From assembly GCA_964462985.1 (NCBI GenBank), contig CAYXAA010000006.1:97966-161965 (forward strand): DNA of 64,000 nucleotides, read 5' to 3'. The position numbers and the translations under genes were made by a program. The notes below the pieces were generated by a model that searched no databases, was not told the origin of the DNA, and was given only the letters and a program-made list of their open reading frames with translations. Positions 54,373-62,954 of the stretch are shown piece after piece (position 1 is the first letter of the stretch; each line of letters begins with the position of its first letter). Origin of the DNA: CAYXAA01 sp964462985. GTDB taxonomy: Bacteria; Pseudomonadota; Alphaproteobacteria; Rhizobiales; Stappiaceae.

Positions 54373-54960
54373 TCAGCCGGCCGACTTGGTGACGGAGAGT
54401 TCGGGATCGATCCACCCGATATTGCCGTCAGGACGACGATAGACGACGTTGATCGCCCCGTTTCCGGCATTGCGGAACATCACAACGGGGGCCTCCGACA
54501 AATCGAGCTCCATCACCGCCATGCCGACGGTCTGTGTCTTGATGCGCGCGGACGTTTCCGCGACGATCACCGGAGTGAAGTCGGCCGGAAGCTCCTCCTC
54601 CTCGTCCGGAGAGGCCAGAACATAAGATGCCACTTCGGTGGCATCTCGCCCGTTGGCACTGTTCCCGTGATGATCCTTGAGCTTGCGCTTGTAGCGCCGC
54701 AGCCGCTTCTCGATCCGATCGGCAGCGGCATCGAAGCTCATCCGCGGGTCGTGGCTGTCGCCCGAAACCTGGAGCACCGTGCCAGTGTCCAGGTGCAGGG
54801 CGCATTCGGTCCGGAAGCCGGATCCCTCCCGTCCAACCGTAACGTGGCCGTGGTAGCCGCCGTCGAAATATTTCGACAAGGCCTCGTCGATCCGAGCCTC
54901 GATGTGGCTGCGCAGGGCACTGCCGACATCGACGTTCTTCCCCGAAACCCGCAGTATCAT
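54373..54960 (-). CDS. hpf: Ribosome hibernation promoting factor, long form
   Basis: A 195-residue HPF. The N-terminal S30AE domain begins MILRVSGKNVDVGSALRSHIEARI and binds the decoding centre. After a linker of about 30 residues the C-terminal dimerisation domain carries KTQTVGMAVMELDLSEAPVVMF and WIDPELSV. The long form makes 100S dimers by itself. It lies between rpoN and ptsN; 398 bp of spacer on the rpoN side and 65 bp on the ptsN side. Confidence 0.94.
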   Translation of the reverse strand: MILRVSGKNVDVGSALRSHIEARIDEALSKYFDGGYHGHVTVGREGSGFRTECALHLDTGTVLQVSGDSHDPRMSFDAAADRIEKRLRRYKRKLKDHHGNSANGRDATEVASYVLASPDEEEELPADFTPVIVAETSARIKTQTVGMAVMELDLSEAPVVMFRNAGNGAINVVYRRPDGNIGWIDPELSVTKSAG

Positions 54961-55316
54961 GGGAACCTCTTTGTTCTTCGGATAGCCGACTTTCGGTGTC
55001 GCCTCATCTCCGGCGACCGGGCTGCGTCAGGCGTGGTCACACGCCGGCGCGTCCCACTCGGTGGCCGCTGCTGCGCGTGGACGCCGCAGCCCGGCCGGTC
55101 CCAGTCGCGGGCGGTCCTATAAGCGCCACACCCGCACGAGTCAATCAAGTCCGCCCGCAAACGTTCCCCAGCCTTGCACCGGGGCGCCCATGCCTGCATG
55201 GCGTACGGACCCGGCCAAGTCGAACGGTTCGGCGGATTCGGCATGGTCCCTATCCCGCTAGACCACCCTGCCGCGGAGGGTCTTTCTCCGAAGGCAGAGC
55301 TGGTCGTCCCCCAGTG
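54961..55316. other. Spacer between rpoN and hpf
   Basis: A spacer of about 360 bp. It should carry the hpf promoter. Open frames on the plus strand run through it into the antisense of rpoN, but their composition is that of GC-driven shadows and none has recognisable motifs. Only the inverted repeats at its left-hand edge with rpoN stand out. Confidence 0.5.
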
Positions 55317-55362
55317 CTAGAGCACCTTCATGCACCCTTCCGAGCACAGGTCAGTGCTCTAG
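55317..55362 (-). repeat. Overlapping inverted repeats at the rpoN stop
   Basis: CTAGAGCAC (55317-55325) and GTGCTCTAG (55354-55362) are perfect complements, the latter covering the rpoN stop codon. A third copy of the core, GAGCAC (55342-55347), can pair with the same GTGCTC. So two mutually exclusive hairpins can form in the 3' end of the rpoN mRNA. There is no T-run. Confidence 0.6.
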
Positions 55363-56900
55363 GAGCGAACGGCCTGCACGCGCTTTTCCCGACGCCTCTG
55401 GACCGAAGAGGCAATGCGCATCGATTCCCGGTATTTTGCAACCGTTCGTCGGGCAATGTCGATGCCCTCGTCCTTCAGAATTTTTACGATGGTGTCGTCC
55501 GACAAGATATCGTCCGGATTTTCCTCGTCGATGAGTTGGCGAATTCGATGGCGGACTGCCTCCGCAGAATGCGCATCTCCGCCCTCCGTCGAAGCGATCG
55601 CCGCGGAGAAGAAGTACTTCAGCTCGAAGATGCCCCGGGGCGTCGCCATGTACTTGTTCGAGGTGACGCGGCTCACCGTGGATTCGTGCATGCCGATCGC
55701 GTCGGCGATCCTCTTCAGGTTGAGCGGCCGCAGGTACTGGACACCGCGGCTCAGAAACGCGTCCTGCTGCCGAACAATCTCCCACGACACCTTGAGTATC
55801 GTGCGGGCCCGCTGGTCGAGGCTCTTTACGAGCCAGTTTGCCGTCTGCAGGCAGTCGGTGAGATAAGCGCGCTCGGCCTCGTCCTTGGTGGTTCGTGACA
55901 CCGTGGCATAGTAGGTCTGGTTGACAAGCACCCGTGGCAGCGTGTCGGAATTGAGTTCGATGGCCCACCCGCCGTCGCTCGCCGGCCAGACGATCACGTC
56001 CGGCACCACGGGCTGAATCAGGGCCGCCCCGAAACGGCTGCCGGGTTTGGGATCGAGGGCGCGCAGCTCGTGGATCATGTCGGCGAGATCTTCATCGTCG
56101 ACGCCGCAGACGCGCTTCAGGGCCGTGAAGTCGCGGCGGGCCAGCAGATCGATATTGTCGAGAAGCGCCGCCATAGCCGGATCATAGCGGTCCTTTTCCT
56201 TCAATTGAAGAGCAAGGCACTCCTGGAGCGACCGCGCAAAGACGCCGGTGGGCTCGAAGGTCTGCACCGCCGTCAAGACGGCGTCGACCCGCTCGCGCGG
56301 GACCCCAAGGCGTTCGGCGGTTTCGTCGAGGTCCGCACGCAGATATCCCGCCTCATCCAGGCCGTCGATCAGGTTCTGTCCGATCATCCGGTCGACCGGA
56401 TCGGAGAAGGCGAGCGGCAGCTGGTCGGCAAGGTACTGGGTCAGCGTCATCTCGCCGGCGATGAACGCCTCGAGATTATAATCGTCACTGGAGACGTGAC
56501 CGGCGGCGCCACCGACCTGCCACGGATCGCCTTTCATGGCCACGGGATCGGGGCCGGATTGCGTCCCAGGCTCGTCCGGAAAGATGTTGCCAAGCTCGGT
56601 GTCCATCCGCGCTGCGATCTCGTCCGAACGGGTCTCCAGACTGGTCTGAAGCCAATCGGCCTCCCCATCCGAACCGGTATCGCGGGACGACTCGTCATTC
56701 GGATCCTCACGGTCGGGGGCGGGTTCGGCAGCCGCCTCGCTGTCCGAGCGCTCGAGCAGGGGATTGCGCTCGAGCTCGGCCTCGACATAGGTCGTGAGAT
56801 CGAGATTCGACATCTGCAGCAGCTTGATGGCCTGCATCAGCTGCGGCGTCATGACCAGCGTTTGGCTCTGACGGATCTCGAGCTTGGGTGATAATGCCAT
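55359..56900 (-). CDS. rpoN: RNA polymerase sigma-54 factor
   Basis: A 513-residue sigma-54. The Q-rich region I reads LEIRQSQTLVMTPQLMQAIKLL, an acidic region II spans about residues 50-120, and the core-binding region III follows. The C-terminal DNA-binding part has MHESTVSRVTSNKYM (helix-turn-helix) and ARRTVAKYRESM, the RpoN box. It needs AAA+ activators such as NtrC or NifA. The start is the ATG before ALSPKLEIRQ; seven more in-frame codons are unsupported. It lies 65 bp after lptB. Confidence 0.96.
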   Translation of the reverse strand: MALSPKLEIRQSQTLVMTPQLMQAIKLLQMSNLDLTTYVEAELERNPLLERSDSEAAAEPAPDREDPNDESSRDTGSDGEADWLQTSLETRSDEIAARMDTELGNIFPDEPGTQSGPDPVAMKGDPWQVGGAAGHVSSDDYNLEAFIAGEMTLTQYLADQLPLAFSDPVDRMIGQNLIDGLDEAGYLRADLDETAERLGVPRERVDAVLTAVQTFEPTGVFARSLQECLALQLKEKDRYDPAMAALLDNIDLLARRDFTALKRVCGVDDEDLADMIHELRALDPKPGSRFGAALIQPVVPDVIVWPASDGGWAIELNSDTLPRVLVNQTYYATVSRTTKDEAERAYLTDCLQTANWLVKSLDQRARTILKVSWEIVRQQDAFLSRGVQYLRPLNLKRIADAIGMHESTVSRVTSNKYMATPRGIFELKYFFSAAIASTEGGDAHSAEAVRHRIRQLIDEENPDDILSDDTIVKILKDEGIDIARRTVAKYRESMRIASSVQRRREKRVQAVRS

Positions 56901-56965
56901 GCGCCTGTCTGAAGCCCCCACCCGGTGGTCCGGTTCTTGCTTCTCAGCTTAGCGCAATTTCCGAA

Positions 56966-57757
56966 TCAAAGCGTAAATTGTTCGCCGAGGTAAAGCCGCC
57001 GCACATCCGGGTCGGCGACGATTTCGAACGGACTGCCTTCGGTAAGCACCTCACCGGCTGCGATAATGTAGGCGCGGTCGATCAGGCCCAAGGTCTCTCG
57101 GACGTTATGATCCGTGATCAAAACCCCGATGCCCCGCTGTGTCAAATGACGCACCAGCTGCTGGATGTCGCCGACCGCGATCGGATCGATACCGGCAAAC
57201 GGCTCATCGAGCAGCATGAAGGACGGGCGCGAGGCAAGCGCGCGGGCAATCTCGACGCGGCGGCGCTCGCCGCCCGACAGCGCGATGGACGGCGATTTCC
57301 TCAAGTGGGTGACGCCGAACTCGTCGAGCAGCGCATCGAGTTCCCGTTCGCGCTGCTTCCGGTCTGGCTCAACCACTTCCAGAACCGACCGGATGTTGTC
57401 TTCCACCGACAGGCCGCGAAAGATCGAGGCCTCCTGCGGCAGATAGCCGATCCCGAGACGGGCACGACGATACATCGGCAGACGGGTGACGTCGAAGCCA
57501 TCGAGCCGGATGGCGCCGTGATCGGGCTGTATCAGGCCGGTGATCATATAGAAGCAGGTGGTCTTGCCGGCGCCGTTCGGCCCAAGCAGGCCTACGGCCT
57601 CACCTCGGGCGACCGCCAGACTGACGTGACGAACGACCTGACGGCGGCGATAGCTCTTGCCGATGCCGTCGATCACGAGAAGGCCTTCCTCGGGACTCGG
57701 AGCCGGATCAGCGTGGCCGTTGGCTTTGGCGCGGGAAAGGGAAGAAAACAATCTCAC
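56966..57757 (-). CDS. lptB: LPS export ABC transporter ATPase LptB
   Basis: A 263-residue ABC ATPase driving LPS extraction by LptFG. Walker A is GLLGPNGAGKTTCFYM, Q-loop YLPQEASIFRGLSVEDNI, signature LSGGERRRVEIARAL, Walker B FMLLDEPFAGIDP and the switch histidine in VLITDHNVRE. The start is GTG with AGGA six bases upstream; a 25-residue N-terminal tail precedes the domain. It follows lptC and lptA on the same strand with 156 bp after lptA. Confidence 0.95.
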   Translation of the reverse strand: MRLFSSLSRAKANGHADPAPSPEEGLLVIDGIGKSYRRRQVVRHVSLAVARGEAVGLLGPNGAGKTTCFYMITGLIQPDHGAIRLDGFDVTRLPMYRRARLGIGYLPQEASIFRGLSVEDNIRSVLEVVEPDRKQRERELDALLDEFGVTHLRKSPSIALSGGERRRVEIARALASRPSFMLLDEPFAGIDPIAVGDIQQLVRHLTQRGIGVLITDHNVRETLGLIDRAYIIAAGEVLTEGSPFEIVADPDVRRLYLGEQFTL

Positions 57758-57913
57758 CGAGTATCCTGTGGTGCCGGACGAGGCCGATCTGACAACGAGT
57801 CTTCCTGGCGACTGGGGCAGGGCCCGGCGTTAGAGCTCCGGGGCCGGACGCCCCGCCCGGTGCTATCGGGACCGACCGACGAAGGCACACCAGAGCGAAT
57901 TCGGAGAGGTCCG

Positions 57914-58474
57914 TCAGTTACCAGGCGCATTCTTCAGGCTGTTTGGCTGAATTAGTACCTTGACCCGGCCCGACTTCGGCGCCTCAAGATCGGCCTTGCC
58001 GGTCTTGAGATCAACCGTCAGCCGACTTCCGACCACGACATTCGGCCCCTGCGACAACACCACCTCCCGTCCGGTCATGACCATGACCTGCCGGTCCATG
58101 TCAAAACTGGCCTGATCGCCTGTTGCCGTCTGATCCCTGGCCGAGATATAGACCCTACCCGCCGCCTCGAGCCGTTTGATGCGTTGCTGAACGCCCTCCG
58201 TATTGGCTCCGGCCTTGCCGTCGTATGTCACGATCAGCCGCTGGGTCTTCATTGTCGCGTTGCCTTGCGTGACGACGACGTCTCCGGAGAAGACAGCGCT
58301 GTTGGTCTTGTCCTGAACCTCGAGTTCCTCGGCTTCGATCTGGATCGGCTCCTCATCGTTGTTCCCGAAGCCGGCGAAGGCGTCGGAAAACGTCTGCGCC
58401 GCGGCCGGAGCTGCAAGTGCCAGGAACAGCAGCATCGTGCCGCCATATAGTGACCGCCATGCCGTCTTCGTCAT
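57914..58474 (-). CDS. lptA: LPS transport periplasmic protein LptA
   Basis: A 186-residue OstA-like protein. A signal peptide ends near APAAAQ (residues 16-27). The mature jelly-roll includes IQIEAEELEVQDKTNSAVFSGDV, TMKTQRLIVTY and a second half with GRVKVLIQP at the end. It bridges the inner-membrane LptC to LptD across the periplasm. The start overlaps the lptC stop by four bases. Confidence 0.9.
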   Translation of the reverse strand: MTKTAWRSLYGGTMLLFLALAAPAAAQTFSDAFAGFGNNDEEPIQIEAEELEVQDKTNSAVFSGDVVVTQGNATMKTQRLIVTYDGKAGANTEGVQQRIKRLEAAGRVYISARDQTATGDQASFDMDRQVMVMTGREVVLSQGPNVVVGSRLTVDLKTGKADLEAPKSGRVKVLIQPNSLKNAPGN

Positions 58475-59166
58475 TGCCCTTTCTCCTTCGCGGGCGGAAG
58501 CAGCGTCATCGAAATGCCCCCGGTGAACGACAGCGTTCCGCTGTCCTGGTCGAAGTTCAACCTTGAGGCGCGGATCGAGCCATGCTCGGAGTCGACCGTG
58601 ACCGGATCGTCGGTGCGGACGGATCCGTTCTTCAGATCGATTGAAAGCGCACCAAAGCGGGCCCTGTAGCCCTCGCTGGTCGTAACGTCGATGCCGCCTC
58701 CGAGGACCAGCGTCTCGTTCTGGTGGTTGTAGGTGCCGGATGCCGCAGTCACGGCGACCTCCTGTTCCGGCCCGAGCGTCAATTGGGCGACAATTGTCTC
58801 CAGGTCAATGATGCGCGGATCGGAGATGCGCTGGATCGCACGCTCGGCGGAAACGCGATAGGAGCGGTCGCCGTCATGGCCGGAAAGTTCGGGGCTATCC
58901 ATCACCAGACCGTCGCTGGTCAGGCTGACATTGCCGAGGCCGAGGCTGGAAAGATAGTTGGAAATCCCGATCATCGCGACAACGACGATCAGGATCGCGA
59001 CGCCGATTCCCGGTACGAGCAAACGGAAAAGCCGAACAAGCCGACTGTGTCGCTGGGCGGCCCGGCGGGCGGCACGGCGCTGCTCGTGGTCGGCAACGCG
59101 CCAACCGCCCGTCAGGGTCGCTTCGGCCGCGCCCCCGTAGCCTCCAGATGACGTACGCTGATCCAT
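58471..59166 (-). CDS. lptC: LPS export protein LptC
   Basis: A 231-residue protein with a basic N-terminus, one membrane helix (about 50-72, FRLLVPGIGVAILIVVVAMI) and a periplasmic LptC/YrbK beta domain containing YNHQNETLVLGGGIDVTTSEGY. It hands LPS from LptBFG to LptA. Membrane topology and coupling to lptA make the assignment secure even though LptC proteins are poorly conserved. RNase D lies 209 bp further on in the same direction. Confidence 0.88.
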   Translation of the reverse strand: MDQRTSSGGYGGAAEATLTGGWRVADHEQRRAARRAAQRHSRLVRLFRLLVPGIGVAILIVVVAMIGISNYLSSLGLGNVSLTSDGLVMDSPELSGHDGDRSYRVSAERAIQRISDPRIIDLETIVAQLTLGPEQEVAVTAASGTYNHQNETLVLGGGIDVTTSEGYRARFGALSIDLKNGSVRTDDPVTVDSEHGSIRASRLNFDQDSGTLSFTGGISMTLLPPAKEKGQ

Positions 59167-59375
59167 TGATCCAATGTCCGTGCCCCGGCCGATTCACCGC
59201 CACGGCTTACTACTGGGCCGAATATAGGAAACGAAAACGCAAATGTCTGCGTCGGCGGACGACAAGGCTACGGCCGCAACACTGAAATTGTTCTGAATGC
59301 CGCGCCAACGCGAATTAAAGAGACGAGACGCTGATCCAGTTTGCGCCGGGCATGACCCGACGCAAGACCTTCCCT

Positions 59376-59996
59376 CTAACTGTGCGAAAAAATATCCGTC
59401 TCGTCCCATCCCTTGAGGTCGAGCAGGGCACGGGTCGGCAGGAAGGCAAAACACGCGTCGGCAAGATCCGACCGCTCTTCACGGGCCAGCAGCTCGCGGA
59501 GCTTGTCACGAAGCTGGTGGAGATAAAGCACATCGGCGGCCGCATAGGCGAGTTGTGCCTCGCTCAGCGTCTCCGCCGCCCAGTCGGAACTCTGCTGCTG
59601 CTTGGAAAGCTCGATGTTGAGCAGCTCCTTGACGAGGTCCTTCAGGCCGTGGCGATCGGTGTAGGTTCGCACCAGCCTAGATGCGATCTTGGTGCACCAG
59701 ACCGGCTGCGGCATGACCCCGAGATACCGATGGAGCATGGCCAGATCGAATCGCGCGTAGTGAAAGATCTTGGGCTTGGCCGGATCGGCCAGCAGCTGCG
59801 CCAGATTGGGTGCCTCCGGCTGACCGCGCGCGATCTGGACGACGTCCACAGTGCCGTCTCCCGGCGACAGCTGAACGACGCAAAGCCGATCGCGATGCGG
59901 ATTGAGCCCCAACGTCTCCGTGTCAACCGCCACCGCATCAGCCTCCGCATAGGCGGAAAGGTCGGGCAGATCGTATTTGTGCAGGCGGATCGTCAT
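59376..59996 (-). CDS. rnd: Short ribonuclease D (3'-5' exonuclease domain)
   Basis: A 206-residue DEDDy exonuclease. Motif I is VAVDTETLGLNPH, motif II FHYARFDLAMLHR, and motif III YAAADVLYLHQL with the Tyr. It trims the 3' ends of tRNA and other stable RNAs. Unlike E. coli RNase D there are no HRDC domains, so it is the single-domain form common in alphaproteobacteria. It lies downstream of a divergent-free spacer from the ThDP enzyme gene and is followed by lptC. Confidence 0.9.
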   Translation of the reverse strand: MTIRLHKYDLPDLSAYAEADAVAVDTETLGLNPHRDRLCVVQLSPGDGTVDVVQIARGQPEAPNLAQLLADPAKPKIFHYARFDLAMLHRYLGVMPQPVWCTKIASRLVRTYTDRHGLKDLVKELLNIELSKQQQSSDWAAETLSEAQLAYAAADVLYLHQLRDKLRELLAREERSDLADACFAFLPTRALLDLKGWDETDIFSHS

Positions 59997-60162
59997 GGCC
60001 TCGCTCAGCAGATGTCAGAAACCTTCTTTAGGCCGAAAGCAAAAAGCGATGCAAGCCGACGCGCCGCTGGGCCAGCGCGTCGCCGATCAAGCATTTCGAT
60101 CGCTGCCTGCTCCCTCGAAAGCGAAGCGTCTCCGCTGCCCCTTTCCAAAACGAGCGTGGGCA

Positions 60163-61920
60163 TCACACGATCTTCACGTCCACCAGCGCCTGCGTGCGCG
60201 TCGCCGCGATGTGCGCGAGCGCCGCTTGGAAGGCTGCGGCAAGATCCTCCGCCCGCTCGACCCGTGTTGCATAGCCGCGGCTTGCCTCCGCGATCTTGCG
60301 GAAGTCGGGGCTTGGCGAAAGGGAGGTCAAAGGCATGACATTGGCTTTTGCGGCATGGCCATCCGGATAGAGCCCGAGCACGGAATGACGCACAGCACTC
60401 CATTCGCCGTTGTTAAGAACGACCACGAGTACGGGGAGCTCGAGTGCCTCGGCAATCTGATGGCAGGCGACCGGATTGGCGAACATGTAGGATCCGTCGC
60501 CCATCGTGGCGACCACCAGCCGGTCGCGATCTGCGAGCTGCATGCCGAGAGCGCAGGGGAACGACCAGCCAAGACCGCCCGAATGCGGCTCCTGGTGCCA
60601 GCTGTCGTGCGCCGCCAGGGTCATCGGATCGAGCGGGCAACCAAGCTCGGAAAACACCGCCGGATTGCGACCGGCAATCGCCTGGGAGAGGCACCGGGCA
60701 ACGAAAGCCTTCGTCATTGCCGGCCCGGGCCGCGCGGCCGCATCCGTCTTCGCCCGGATCGTCGCAACCCGCTTCTCAATCGTCCGGCGGCGCCGGATCC
60801 GGGCCGGGGTGTCGCGCCCAGGCTCGGCCGCAAGCGCGGACTCGAGCGCGGCGATCCCGGTCGCGGTATCGCAGGCGATCGTGATGTCGGCGCGGAAGTG
60901 GCGGACGGGAAAGCGTGCGAACAACGGATCGGGCCCGAGCTGAATGATCCTAGCGTCGGGGCGGGGCTTGTGTACATCCGGCGCCCAGGGCGCCAGACTG
61001 TCGAGCACCAGGATGACATCTGCCTCCGACACCCACGGCTCGGGATCCGTACCGACATACATCGGATGATCGGTCGGCAGCGCGGTCGCTACCGCCCACC
61101 ACTGGCAGACAGGCAGGCTCCAGGCATCGCACAACGCGGCCAACCGTCCAAACCCCTCCGCACCGCCGGCGCCGCGCTGGGCGAAAACCACCGGCCGCTC
61201 CGCACGCGCCAGCAGCGCCGCGGCACGCGCGATTGCCTCCGGAGCGGGGCCCGGCGTGGCGGGCGCCATTGCCGGCTCCCGTGCCAGGGCCCCGGCGGGA
61301 CAGGGCTCGCACAGCACCTCGCGCGGCAGGCTGAGATAGACCGGCCCCTTCGGCAGCGAGTTGGCAATCGCGTGGGCCCGGTCGAGCAGTTCGGGAATCT
61401 GCTCGGGAAAGCGCAGCTCGTAGTCCCACTTGCAGGCCTCACGCACCAGAGCGGCCTGGTCGCGCATCTCCTGGCCCCAGCTGATCGGTACGGTCCGGGC
61501 GCCGAACCGGCCCTGCTCGACCACGGGAGTGCGCCCCGACATCATCAGGACCGGGATCTGGTCGGTGGCTGCATTGATCGCGCCGATAGCGCCGTTGGCG
61601 AGACCGACATTGGTGTGCAGCATCACCGCCTGCGCCTTGCCAGTGGCGAAATAGTAGCCGTGGGCCATGCTCAGTGCGGCGTGCTCGTGCGGAATTACAA
61701 CCGCCTGCGGCAGGGCGACATCCCTGGCAGCCGCTTCGGCAAGCCCCTCGATGATCGGCGGAAAGTCGGTGCCGGAATTGCAGAACACATAGTCGACGCC
61801 AAGCGCCTTGAGTCGGGCGAAGATTGCCGCACCGGCGCTCATGGCGAAGGGTTCATGGTGCTCCTGCCGGCCGTTGCCATGCTTTGCAGCCTCCCCCTCC
61901 GCCCGTCTCCCCCTGACCAT
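60163..61920 (-). CDS. ThDP-dependent enzyme, acetolactate synthase/benzoylformate decarboxylase-like
   Basis: A 585-residue enzyme of the pyruvate-oxidase/AHAS fold. The catalytic glutamate is Glu79 in VVIPHEHAALSMAHGY. The central FAD-like domain is present, and the ThDP-magnesium site reads MGDGSYMFANPVA followed by VVLNNGEW. Family members make acetolactate or decarboxylate 2-oxoacids; residues fixing substrate differ from ilvB, and no regulatory subunit is adjacent. The start at 61920 has AAGGAG eight bases upstream. It is divergent from an IclR regulator, suggesting catabolism of a 2-oxoacid. Substrate unknown. Confidence 0.85.
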   Translation of the reverse strand: MVRGRRAEGEAAKHGNGRQEHHEPFAMSAGAAIFARLKALGVDYVFCNSGTDFPPIIEGLAEAAARDVALPQAVVIPHEHAALSMAHGYYFATGKAQAVMLHTNVGLANGAIGAINAATDQIPVLMMSGRTPVVEQGRFGARTVPISWGQEMRDQAALVREACKWDYELRFPEQIPELLDRAHAIANSLPKGPVYLSLPREVLCEPCPAGALAREPAMAPATPGPAPEAIARAAALLARAERPVVFAQRGAGGAEGFGRLAALCDAWSLPVCQWWAVATALPTDHPMYVGTDPEPWVSEADVILVLDSLAPWAPDVHKPRPDARIIQLGPDPLFARFPVRHFRADITIACDTATGIAALESALAAEPGRDTPARIRRRRTIEKRVATIRAKTDAAARPGPAMTKAFVARCLSQAIAGRNPAVFSELGCPLDPMTLAAHDSWHQEPHSGGLGWSFPCALGMQLADRDRLVVATMGDGSYMFANPVACHQIAEALELPVLVVVLNNGEWSAVRHSVLGLYPDGHAAKANVMPLTSLSPSPDFRKIAEASRGYATRVERAEDLAAAFQAALAHIAATRTQALVDVKIV

Positions 61921-61988
61921 TAGCAGGCTCCTTTCCTGCCGTTCTTTCCACGCCAAGCCACTATGAGGCGGCCTTTACATTTCATTAT

Positions 61989-62006
61989 TTGAAATATAGA
62001 TTTCAA
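61989..62006. promoter_or_regulatory. Palindromic operator candidate of the IclR regulator
   Basis: TTGAAAT and ATTTCAA are perfect 7-base arms around ATAG in an AT-rich stretch between the ThDP enzyme gene and the divergent iclR gene. The size suits an IclR dimer site that could control both genes; binding is inferred. Confidence 0.6.
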
Positions 62007-62079
62007 TTATTGTCATTCTGTTTCGACGCGGCCGCGCTGTCAAACTTTCCTCGAGAACACGCCGTTGGCAGGCAGGCAG

Positions 62080-62850
62080 ATGGCGGGTCAGATCAACAAT
62101 TCCATCGTGCGCAGCTTCGCCATCCTTGGCCTGTTTTCGGAACATCGGACGGAGATCACATCCGCCGTCGTCGTCCGTGAGCTCGGATTGAACGCGGTAA
62201 CGGCCCACCGCTTCCTGAAAAGCCTCGAGCATGTGGGAGCCCTGGTTTCGATCGGCCGCGGCGTCTACCGGTTGGGTTACCGCTTGTTCGACCTTGCCAG
62301 TCAGGTGGAGGGGGAGCCGCACCTTGCGATGCAGCTCCAACCGGTGCTGGACGATTTGGCCGCCGCCGCCAATGAATCCGCGATGGCGACCCGGTTCGAT
62401 GGCCGGAACGTGTTCTGCATCGCCACCGGCCTGTCGAAGCATGCCGTGGCCTTCAATGCGAGGGTCGGTGCACGTTTCGAGACCCATGCCACGGCCAATG
62501 GCAAGCTTTGGCTTGCCGAACTCGACGACGCTGCCCTGAACCGTCACCTTGCCACGGTGCCGCGCGAGACCTTTTCCGGCCGCACCGTCGTCAGCACAGA
62601 GTCTCTCCTCGCAGAAATCGCGGTGATCCGGGAGCGCGGCTACGCCATCAACGACGGCGAGCGCGAGCCGGACCTTCGTGCCATCGCCGCACCGGTGCGC
62701 GATACCTCCGGGCGGATGATCGCCGGCATTTCGGTCTTCGGTCCCAGCAGTCGGTTTGACCGGGCCGCCTGCGATGCTGCCCTGCCGCTGCTGCTCGAGG
62801 CCGTCGCCCAGGCCGGGTCTCGCTTGGCGCCGCGTCGATCCGCCGGTTGA
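62080..62850 (+). CDS. IclR-family transcriptional regulator
   Basis: A 256-residue regulator. The winged helix runs from NNSIVRSFAILGLFSEH through LGLNAVTAHRFLKSLEHVGAL; the effector domain contains MATRFDGRNVFCIATG and ATANGKLWLAEL, and ends with DLRAIAAPVRDTSGRMIAGISVFGP. IclR proteins sense small organic acids or aromatics. The ATG is chosen over a TTG five codons earlier. The divergent ThDP enzyme and the palindrome between them are its likely targets; a hydrolase gene follows 104 bp downstream. Confidence 0.92.
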   Translation: MAGQINNSIVRSFAILGLFSEHRTEITSAVVVRELGLNAVTAHRFLKSLEHVGALVSIGRGVYRLGYRLFDLASQVEGEPHLAMQLQPVLDDLAAAANESAMATRFDGRNVFCIATGLSKHAVAFNARVGARFETHATANGKLWLAELDDAALNRHLATVPRETFSGRTVVSTESLLAEIAVIRERGYAINDGEREPDLRAIAAPVRDTSGRMIAGISVFGPSSRFDRAACDAALPLLLEAVAQAGSRLAPRRSAG

Positions 62851-62954
62851 ACTGAGGCAGCGGATCGGCTTTGGTCCGAAGAACCGTTCGAACCTTCGAC
62901 GCCGCGGGACGCCAGCGGCCGGCAAGGACGTTCGGGCGACAACAGGAGGAGATC

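Noticed and set aside
54996..55898. A 300-codon plus-strand frame spanning the rpoN-hpf spacer and the 3' end of rpoN
   Set aside because: Half of it is antisense to the conserved C-terminus of RpoN, and the rest has shadow-like composition with no motif.
59977..61923. A 648-codon plus-strand frame opposite the ThDP enzyme gene
   Set aside because: It is antisense to a protein with clear motifs on the minus strand, is Arg/Pro/Gly-rich and matches no family; a GC-bias shadow.
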